From contig MU616674.1 of the NCBI GenBank assembly GCA_025201705.1, positions 2,154 to 58,463 on the forward strand: a stretch of DNA of 56,310 nt, in the 5' to 3' direction. The translations under genes were made by a program, and so were the position numbers. Shown piece after piece: positions 45,233-56,310 of the stretch. Source of the stretch: Dissophora ornata (Eukaryota > Mortierellomycota > Mortierellomycetes > Mortierellales > Mortierellaceae). Under the pieces are notes generated by a model. It was given only the letters and a program-made list of their open reading frames with translations. It ran no database searches and was not told where the DNA came from. Numbering within the stretch: position 1 is the stretch's first letter; every line of letters starts with the position of its first letter.

Positions 45233-45742
45233 AAACTCTAGCTAGTTGCCATCTGACAAAAGCAAAAAGGGCGGGTGACGCGTTGTCGAGTATGTCGCCC
45301 TCGCCTCAGTACGAATCCCACACCCAAGGGTCCAGATCGCATGGCCGCTCCCCCTGATCCCCTTTATCAATAAGCATGCTATGATCCCCAGGATGGTATT
45401 CCCATAAGGTACCAACCTTCGTGCAATAGGCTTCTCGCCCGCTGCTCTCACGAGCGCGCAATCGTGAATATTATGGTTCAGGGCCACTGATTGTCGCTCA
45501 AGGTCTTCGAGAAGCACTATCGCCTCTCGAGTGTCACCACCTACAATATCGCAAATGCCACGCCTGGACGCATCTGAAGACAAACACGGACATGGCAGAC
45601 ATGGCACTGTAGACATTGGAGTATGGTATGACATATAAAGGACGACCTATTCGCATTAACATATATTTTTCCGACCCTCGTCACCTACACATGGATTGAG
45701 GAGGATGAAGAACTGCAAGAGGATGCGTTGGAGATCTTTGGT
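45233..45742. other. Spacer inside the repeat region
   Basis: A minus-strand open stretch at 45242-45634 has protein-like composition (DTREAIVLLEDLERQSVALN) but no ATG-led gene or family could be supported. Confidence 0.35.
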
Positions 45743-46928
45743 CTAATATCTGACTTTTGGTATATCTCGTCTCTTCGTGAATGCGGTAGGATTAGACTCG
45801 TAAAAGAGGAGTCTTTGAAATATCTCGTCTACTTTTGCTATGTACAGTCCCTTCTCCAATGCAGTTTGAAGGACAAGCATTCGTTGGATCTTGCACTTGA
45901 CTTCCGTTTCTATTTCCCACTTCTGCTTCTCCCATCCCCATTGCTTTTGTCTTTTTTTTGCGTCATATTCCCATTGATTTTGCCTTTCCTTTGAGTCATG
46001 TTCCAATTTCCGCTTCTCCAGTTCAAGCAACTGCTTCTCAATCTCCACTTTCTCAGCCTCCTGTCCAGACCTCCGCTTCTCAATCCCCCTCTCCAGTTTG
46101 ATCTTTTCTGTCTCAAGCCCATATGTTTGCGACCAGTTTTGTCGTTCTAGTTCAAGCTACTTGCTGGCGGCTTTTTGCGTTTGTCGCTTGCTCTTGATCG
46201 CTTTGCTGGTGGTCCTGTTTCGGAGCCGTCTTCGTCTTGGAGTATCGGCTCGAATCCATACACGTCTTCTGAATTAACGTACTCAGCTGTCCTATCTCGA
46301 CTCGTGCGTCCTTCCGCTCCTTCTTCTCCCTCCTTTTCATTGCCATTACCTCTTCCTAATACAACTTCCTCGTCTTCGTCTTCAGACACAATCAATCGTT
46401 GACGTTTAGGTTGGATATCTCGGTCTCCACCGTCCCGAGTCCTGTTTGTCCGATTGTCGTTTGCTCGATTCCCATCAGCTCGTTCCCTGTCTGTATGCCC
46501 GAAAAATCCATCCATTCTCCCGAAGCACATACACACACTCTCCAGTTTGGCCCTTATTGTGTTGATTCCATTCTCGTGATCTTCGTCCGTAAGCCCGAAT
46601 CCTGTTTTTTCCGACTTCTGCTTAACTTCCTCATAAACTTTTTTGTGTCGTCCAAATAGCTCTTTCACTGCCTTGCCAGTTAGGTTCAGTCGACCTCTGT
46701 TTCGCGAATTCACGACGTCTGCTAGTATGTTATAGCCATTCATTGCTGTTCCGTGGGGGTTGCCGACGCTGGTCTCCTTTGAGCCATAGATCGAGTCGTA
46801 GTTGAGGGGGTCTTCGAGCCAATCGAGAATGGTTTCATAGTCTTCTTTGTGTAGGCGTCCCTTGTTTTTTTTTGGTTAGGTGTAGCCCCGCTAGATCCTG
46901 CAGCATTTGAAATGGGGTTGGGAGGCAT
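45743..46928 (-). pseudogene. Myb/SANT-like transposon-associated protein, frameshifted
   Basis: Three minus-strand pieces line up. From the ATG at 46928 (MPPNPISNAAGSS) the frame shifts at an A9 run (T9 on the plus strand, 46865-46873). The second frame gives LDWLEDPLNYDSIYGSKETS then a region that resembles the Myb/SANT-like DNA-binding domain of a large repetitive fungal family (LTGKAVKELFGRHKKVYEEV; GFGLTDEDHENGINTIRAKL). An acidic linker follows, with a nuclear-signal-like PAKRSRASDKRKKP, to a stop at 46147. The third frame continues with a highly charged coiled coil (LERQNWSQTYGLETEKIKLE; QLLELEKRKLEHDSKERQNQ) to 45743. The layout, DNA-binding head, acidic linker and coiled-coil tail, is that of the accessory protein often carried with cut-and-paste transposons in fungi. 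No transposase lies beside it. Two frame breaks make it a dead copy, unless an unseen intron explains the second. Confidence 0.55.
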
Positions 46929-47189
46929 TGGTGAAAGAGAAGAAGGTGAACGTAGAGGATGTCTGATGGCTGATGTTGACGATAGAAAAACTTCGTGTGG
47001 CCTGAACAAGCAACATGGGGAGGAGGATGGAGGAATACGCATTGAAATGTCGTACAAGTAATAAATCAATTGAACCTGGTCGCAGCATTCACAAAGTAGA
47101 TCAATTCTGCACACTGCAATTTGCTTTATAGGATGAAAGGATATCGGATATCAAGTGCAACGCTCGATAAATCAAACCGTCGAGATAAC

Positions 47190-47866
47190 TCAGTCTATTT
47201 CCTTGCATTGAAGAAGCACTGATAAGCAGCATTCAAGTAGGACTGGAAGAGGAATCCGCGGCATCAGTGCCGACCTTGAAAGTTTATCAGCAGGATTCGA
47301 CCTGGACGAGATCCAGGACACCGAAAGCGTGATATGGCTTAATTCCAGCCACGAAAAAAGACCCACGAGGAGCTGGTGCACGCCTGGGTGTTTCTTTGGG
47401 CGTCTTGCGGCACGCCTTCGCAGCATGGAACAAACACCTTGGTGGTCGCAATAAAGGTGGATATGCGTGTTTGGGTGCTGTTGTCTAGTACTGCGCTGTA
47501 GGCCGCAAAGAATTCGGATTCAAAACTGGAATGCTGAAAGTTCTTGGGTATGAGGAAGTTTTTGATATTTCCTTGGTTGTCGATCCAGGCACCTTGTTTC
47601 AAGGTGGCGTCACTGAACAGCTTGTGCTGTTTCGTGTAGCTTTCAGAATCTGACATGGATGGAATAATACTGGTTTGAGTGCTGTTCGCTTTTATTTGGG
47701 CATTTGGGGGGATTATATAAATGCGGTGAAAGGGGGCCAAGCTTTTCATCCCAGCTTCCCAGTTGCCAATTGTGTTATGCGCATGAAGTTCTGGAGTGGA
47801 CCTGTTTCCACTTGGTCTGGCTGAAGTAAATGACACGTGGGCTGTGGCGAGTTCGGTTTCAACCAT
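47190..47866 (-). pseudogene. RNase H domain fragment of a retroelement
   Basis: Two overlapping minus frames, 47339-47866 and 47190-47426, together carry the marks of a retroelement RNase H: LFSDATLKQGAW with the first acidic residue (Asp codon 47609-47611), SSFESEFFAAYSAV with the Glu, a DHQ-like block at the frame break near 47445, and the terminal VSWISSRSNPADKLSR. The break is a single-base shift. No reverse transcriptase fingers or palm were recognised upstream, so only the end of a polymerase is left. The class (DIRS, Ngaro, LTR or other) cannot be decided from this piece. Confidence 0.5.
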
Positions 47867-48818
47867 TAGACCATCAGATCCTAGGGCATGTCAAGCAATT
47901 TCGTGTCCGTGAAAGATCTGGTGACGAGTCCTTTCATGTTGGCCGTGTTCTTGGAAGAGTTACCGGGTATGGCGAATTCAGGACAAACCCTCCCAGTGGC
48001 TCGAGTTCATTGAGTTGCGCTGTATGACAAGTTCATGGAGCAGCGGGCTTGAGAGTGGCGAAGCACGACGGCAAGGCGACCAAGATCGTGAAAGTGTTTG
48101 TGGGCTTGTCCTACGACGAGGTTTATCCTCAAAGTCGCAGCAACAATGTGCAAATGTACCGCTTCCCTGTACGTGACCACTTCAACCACAAGAAGGAGGA
48201 AGTGATGGACTGAAGACGGTACGGTGGGAAGAGAGGGGGGGAGGAAAGGGGGGAAGAGACCAACAAAACCATATTTTGTTGAGGGTGTCTCAGTGCGGCC
48301 AAAGCGTCCATTGTGAAAGCGACTTGGGAAATAACCAACGCGAATAGTCGGTACTCGAGTCACAGGTGGAGCGGAAGTGCTTTGGTGGAGCGTGTCCAAC
48401 AGCCCTGTGGGTCGACAAAAGAAGTGGGTTTCTCATTCCTGGGAAAAGGCCGACGCACACCATATATAAGTTGTGCGTTCTGGCTGAATGGATCGAGCAC
48501 GGTCGATACGATTTCTAGGTTGCCTAGGAGCGGAAACTAATAAACAAACAGCCGCGTTTCTCCACAGTCACTCGTCAATATTTCCTTCCTCCGCGTCCCC
48601 CGTTCATTCCCATGGTTGATTCCTCTCCAACGCCCATTCAAAGCTCAATCGGACCCTAATCCCCAACTTGCTTTCCTTAAGACTGGAGAAGGACACGGGT
48701 GCGAATACAAAGAACAGTGGCAGGGACCAGGCTCAGGAACACGGAGCACAATAAAACTTCACACCTCTGATTCACACCTCGGTCAGTTGATCAACTCGCG
48801 CCCTTTGCTCATTCACAA
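47867..48818. other. Spacer upstream of the isoleucyl-tRNA synthetase gene
   Basis: No gene recognised on either strand. A G-rich block (GAGAGGGGGGGAGGAAAGGGG) lies near 48231-48252. The last 200 bp should hold the synthetase promoter. Confidence 0.4.
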
Positions 48819-52584
<3,766 letters not shown>

Positions 52585-52972
52585 ACAAGATGAAATTGGC
52601 TAGGAGAGCAATAGACATAGAAGCCTTCATTAAAGAAAAGGAAAAAGTTCGATCACTGAAATTGGGATGGGGTGTTGCAGATGATCGATAGTTTGATTTA
52701 TTACTTTAGCTGTTGACCATGTTTCGTGTCTGAATTGACTGTGAAAAGGACAGAAACAGGGTTGACTACGCAGTAGCACATCCACTTTCGCTGATAGTAC
52801 TGTTCAGGCCATCAGGGCCATTTCTTGTGTTGATATTCTTTTTCGCGAAAATCCATAAAACTACCCGTAAGAAACAACGAATGAATAAATTCTGCTTGGG
52901 CACCAGAGGTGATTCATTATCTTCTTTTGTTTCGCCAGGGACATCCACCCGCAACCAGAGATTTTTCACACC
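52585..52972. other. Spacer and probable 5' part of the DIRS-like element
   Basis: Contains the synthetase 3' flank, then AT-rich sequence leading to the gag-like ATG. No terminal inverted repeat matching the 3' flank could be seen. Confidence 0.35.
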
Positions 52973-53674
52973 ATGTCCACTTCTTCTCAAGATACCAATA
53001 CCATTGCTGCTCTTCAAGAACAGGTGGCCAATATGGCCCACCAGCTCTCGCTTCTCCAGTGTTCAGGGGATTCTGTTAAAAAATCCGACCCTCAGCTCAA
53101 GGAGCAAACTCCTATCCGGATCTATCATCCGTCCCCAAAAGAGGCTGAACGATATCCCCCTATCAAACCTTCGGATCCCTTAGCATTCTTTCAGAACGAC
53201 ACTCCTGACGACGAATTCTGGGAGCAGCTTCGCCGATACCCCAAGAATTCTGCGATGGGGTATGAACCACCCAAGATCCCGGGTGTGATTCAGCTCTCCG
53301 TCTCTCAAAAGGCCCATGATCAGCAGCTTCGCAACGTACAAAAACGTCTGGTTGATCTCACAAGACCGATCGACTTCTTTCTTCACCAAGTCTGGTCCAT
53401 GGAAGGTAGCGGACCTATGGATGCCGACGACGTGGTGGAGTTATGCTCAACATTTGCCATTCTTATGCGAGAACAATTGGCTGCGACTGCTGGCCGGGTC
53501 AATACCATGCGTATCGACAACTTGCGCAGCTCCCAGGGCACCTTGGACATTGTGGATTTGAACAAGTTTCGGGAACAAATCAAATCTACTCGGGCCATCA
53601 TCGACTCGTTCAAACCCCGAAAGACTCAGCAAACCCAACAACAGAGTGGCGCCACACAATCAGGCAACGACTGA
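52973..53674 (+). CDS. DIRS-type gag-like protein
   Basis: An intronless frame of 233 codons from the ATG at 52973. It opens with a short coiled coil (DTNTIAALQEQVANMAHQLS), then has segments shared with the first ORF of DIRS elements in Mucoromycota and Glomeromycotina: PIKPSDPLAFF, SAMGYEPPKIP, and above all LVDLTRPIDFFLHQVW. Such proteins package element RNA. The frame ends at TGA (53672-53674), but the same frame continues open beyond that codon into an Arg/Asn/Gly-rich stretch that looks like the nucleic-acid-binding tail of gag and then straight into the recombinase. A premature stop is the simplest reading. Confidence 0.65.
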   Translation: MSTSSQDTNTIAALQEQVANMAHQLSLLQCSGDSVKKSDPQLKEQTPIRIYHPSPKEAERYPPIKPSDPLAFFQNDTPDDEFWEQLRRYPKNSAMGYEPPKIPGVIQLSVSQKAHDQQLRNVQKRLVDLTRPIDFFLHQVWSMEGSGPMDADDVVELCSTFAILMREQLAATAGRVNTMRIDNLRSSQGTLDIVDLNKFREQIKSTRAIIDSFKPRKTQQTQQQSGATQSGND

Positions 53675-54726
53675 TCAAACTCCAACAACAACAGCCAGCA
53701 GAAATCCAGCCAGCGGCAATTCCGCGACGGTAACGGCGACAACCATTCCTCTTTTCGCGGGAATTACAACCGTCGACGGAGGGACGCAGAGACAGCGTCT
53801 ATCATCACAGACAGCCCAGAACTAAAGTGCAAGCAACAGGCATACTCGCGCATCCAGGATCGATACATTCAATGGGCTAATGCACGTGGAGTGGATGCCA
53901 TGGAGCCACAGCCTACACAGCTCCTCAACTGGCTTGCCTCGGGCGTTTCGATCAACAACTGGTCTGCGACCACAGTGGAAGAGTATAAATCGGCCATCAT
54001 CCACATGTATGACGACAAGTACTCATTCAACGACCCAGACTTCCAACAGTTCTTCATCGCCTTGCGTCAAAGAGAGATTAGACACACCAAGGAATTGGAC
54101 ATCGACATCAAGCCAGTGGTCGATTATCTCCGTCAACAGGGGAAAAACGAAGACCTTCGCACCCTAGCCCTCACTCAAAAGCTGTGTTGGCTTCTAGGTG
54201 CATGCGGTTTCTTGCGCCCCAGCGACATTACGTGCATCGATTTGTCCAACGATAAGTTCCACTTGGACAGGATCACAGCTGTGCTCCCTATTTTGATCCC
54301 AAAGGAGACGCGAAACGGCAACCGCATCTACCGCTACACCACGATCAAGAACCATGAGGACCCGTCCTGTGCCCTGTCAAGACACTCGCCGAATACCTCC
54401 GACGTATAGAAGGCCACAATATCGAGGTCCCTCATCCTAAAGACGCGTCGACACGATATCGCCCTCTCTTGCGCGATGTCAGAGATCCCAGTCGGTATGT
54501 CGGTGCTGAGTGTATTAGAAACCACATCGCCTGTATCAGCCGAAAGCTCAATTTACCGAACAACGCCAAGTTGCTTAGAGATCGCGCAATCGGATCCACG
54601 ATCACAATCAAACAAAGTGCCCGTGAGGATGACGCTGTTATACATGGAAAAAGGTTCTCTTCTGAGCTCTTCAACAAGTTCTATCGACTAAATACCACTA
54701 CTGCGACGTCGACGGTCCTTCCCTAA
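53675..54726 (+). pseudogene. DIRS-type tyrosine recombinase, frameshifted
   Basis: The frame is open directly after the gag TGA and has no need of its own ATG. After an RG/N-rich tail (FRGNYNRRRR) comes a SAM-like core-binding domain (YSRIQDRYIQWANARGVDAM; NNWSATTVEEYKSAIIHMYD). The catalytic domain starts at KLCWLLGACGFLRPSD with the first Arg. At about 54361-54364 one base appears to be missing (GAC CCG TCC): the frame meets TAG at 54407, while the shifted frame carries on with CPVKTLAEYLRRIEGHN, LLRDRAIGSTITIKQSARED and the C-terminal VIHGKRFSSELFNKFYRL with the likely nucleophile Tyr. It would integrate circular element DNA. There is no reverse transcriptase, RNase H or methyltransferase between gag and recombinase, which autonomous DIRS elements carry. 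Confidence 0.68.
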
Positions 54727-55156
54727 TTCTGCTCTGTATGACCATTCCTGTCCCGCACACCGTTCTTCCCGCCCCTTCTTTGTTCCTTTTCTGGATCATC
54801 TCTGCCACCCAAGCAAATGTATTATTCCTTCCTTGTGGAATTTTGGAATAAAAGAAGATAACACACACATGGTCCAGGTGCTCCTCCGCTTCCACGCGCA
54901 ATAATCGCGTCCTAAAGTTTTTTTTTTTTTTTTCTGTAATGAGGATTTCAAGAATTCATCGCTCTGCTCTGTATATCGACTTTAGACATCGCCAAAGCTT
55001 TGCTTCTTCTAGCCGTTTCTTTGCCAAATTCAAATGTCCGGTCCTGGAGGTTTTTGCATCAAAAAAAAAAAAAAAAAACTACCTAGTTTATTAGGAGAGT
55101 AAAATATGGTTTTTTTATATCACAAAAAGTTTCCCTTCCTCTCCCTTTCCCCCCGT
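54727..55156. other. 3' flank of the DIRS-like element and kinase 3' region
   Basis: Contains AATAAA at 54847-54852 in the plus direction, a T18-type run near 54920-54936 and an A18 run near 55061-55078. No gene. Confidence 0.45.
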
Positions 55157-56211
55157 CTACAATGGTCGATCAAGGAGTTGGTCGACTTGCTCAATGACCT
55201 GATGGATATCCAAACGCATGGCAGGTTCCACCACCAACATGGCCTTGATCAACGACCTGAATTCTGAAGAGTACCGATCTGCTTGATCTACGGTCGGGAA
55301 GCGCACGTTTCCGTTCAGAACCGCCAGAGCGATAGATCCTCCCTGGCTGATCTGATTCGTCTCGAACGGTGAAGTGCCGTATGCCATGGCATACAACGTG
55401 CATCCAAGAGACTAGAACAGCCAAAAAGGGACAAAAATACAGTTGTTCAAAATTTCGTTAGACAAAGCACTGCAAGCGGGATAAGGGGGAAAAAAAAGAC
55501 ATATGAAACGACAACAAAGAAATGTCTGGGAAGCAAGCGTACCCAAATGTCGACCTTCTCGTCCAACGTAGATCCTGTTTTAACGTCGAACAGCTCTGGT
55601 GCCCTATAAGGCATGGAGCACTTTTCAGCCGCCAAATCCTGTTCATGCAGTGCCTGCTGTCTCGTCTGGATCTTCACCCGAGCTCTCGCCATCGATCCGA
55701 AATCCATCAACACTGGCGTCTGTCCATCATCTGCAATCAGGACATTACCCGGCTTGATATCGCGATGTGCAAAGGGCACAATCACATCATCGTTATCTTC
55801 TTGAGGTCCAAGTCCATTGTTTTCAGTGTTGTTGCTATTGTTATTGTTTCCAGTGCCAGAGCGATTCATATCCGAGAGTCCCGTTCCATTCTCAGATCCT
55901 GTAAACGACACGGACGAACCCTGCCGCCTCATGCCTGTCCGGCCCTCGCGTGAGTCCCAGGCCTCGATCCCATTGTTGGATGCATTATCATCTTCTCTTG
56001 AACGGATGGGTACGTTAGGCAACCGATGGCAGTGCAGAGCTCTGACACCATAGCAGACACCTTTGAAGAAGCGCAACATGTCTGACTCTGAAAAGTGGGT
56101 GTGGTGAAGAAGGTTGGCAGCGATAGCATCCTGAAGATTTCCGCGTTTGTAATAAGGCAAGAAGATGTAGACGATCTTACTGCCATCTTTGTCGGTCACC
56201 ACGCATGTATC
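55157..56211 (-). CDS. STK16/Env7-type serine/threonine kinase, 5' part missing
   Basis: Two minus-strand exons are inside the window, 55543-56211 and 55157-55411, and the first of them begins at an acceptor (TTTCTCTAG), so the N-lobe start lies past the right edge. The part present is 307 residues. Kinase landmarks are complete: a hinge-like region (YIFLPYYKRGNLQDAIAANL), HRDIKPGNVL, MDFGSMA (DFG), MPYRAPELF (APE), DIWSLGCTLYAMAYGTSPFE and a closing VEPAMRLDIHQVI. GNL, the DFGS and the YRAPELF spacing fit the NAK/STK16 family: Env7 in budding yeast, which acts at the vacuole membrane, and Ppk13 in fission yeast. A disordered insert of about 90 residues, rich in Asn, Ser and Gly, separates helix E from the catalytic loop; family members usually have little there. 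Predicted active. Confidence 0.78.
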
Positions 56212-56310
56212 CTAGAGAAAGCATCTTTTGTTCAGTGTCTGTACTTTATCAGGAAGAAGGTATCGCCCATTTTTTTGACAGATCTGTTTTCAAGGAGGAG
56301 GAAGGGGGGG
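56212..56310 (-). other. Intron of the STK16-like gene at the window edge
   Basis: The last 99 bp run from the splice acceptor towards upstream exons outside the window. No further exon could be placed; the window ends in a G run. Confidence 0.5.

Noticed and set aside
45242..45634. Minus-strand open frame of 130 codons
   Set aside because: Composition is protein-like but no family, start or neighbouring exon could be supported.
53672..53674. TGA between gag and recombinase as a selenocysteine codon
   Set aside because: No selenoprotein context; a nonsense mutation or readthrough is simpler.

Overview
The window is eukaryotic and almost certainly comes from an early-diverging filamentous fungus of the Mortierellaceae (Mortierella, Linnemannia or a close relative). 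The evidence is short GT-AG introns of about 60-150 nt, WSC, Rom-type RhoGEF and Rad4 genes, and an intronless membrane desaturase of 397 codons that reads like the Mortierella delta-12 oleate desaturase. Residues 1-22 are a pure A run and a 10-N gap sits at 22182-22191, so this is draft assembly. Exon borders below were placed by eye from splice sites, reading-frame continuity and family conservation.

Layout, left half. At 1-5768 lie two tandem minus-strand genes for Frizzled/Smoothened-like seven-helix receptors; the left one runs off the window and the right one (3026-5768) is complete. From 5769 to 11890 is a gene-poor stretch with unrecognised decayed coding remnants (about 8658-9801) and a broken PIF/Harbinger transposase (10032-11255). 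Then come housekeeping and cell-surface genes: Rad4/XPC nucleotide excision repair protein (11891-15468, plus), a single-pass WSC-domain protein (16516-18812, plus), a secreted M14 zinc carboxypeptidase (18962-21208, minus, convergent with the WSC gene), and a large Rho1-type guanine nucleotide exchange factor with DH, PH and CNH domains (22676-27837, plus).

Layout, right half. Cytosolic threonyl-tRNA synthetase (28800-31535), delta-12 fatty acid desaturase (32935-34128) and a 1410-residue C2-domain protein with a kinase fold that has lost its catalytic residues (36418-41308) are all on the plus strand. From 41900 to 48000 is a repeat graveyard: a Crinkler-like N-terminal fragment, a long near-perfect inverted repeat of about 0.9 kb with an additional half copy, a short 130-bp palindrome, a tyrosine-recombinase fragment, a Myb/SANT-like transposon-associated pseudogene, and an RNase H fragment of a retroelement. 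Then follow mitochondrial isoleucyl-tRNA synthetase (48819-52584, plus), a DIRS-like element remnant that keeps gag and tyrosine recombinase but shows no reverse transcriptase (52973-54726, plus), and the 3' part of an STK16/Env7-type protein kinase (55157-56211, minus, continuing past the right edge).

Several genes fit together in cell-wall and polarity signalling: WSC proteins are wall-stress sensors that in yeasts act through Rom-type RhoGEFs on Rho1, and both are encoded here within 6 kb, separated by one gene. That link is inferred from family knowledge. Nothing here forms an operon-like or defence-like cluster. The most unusual items are the pseudokinase architecture, the long hairpin repeat, and the gag-recombinase element lacking a polymerase.
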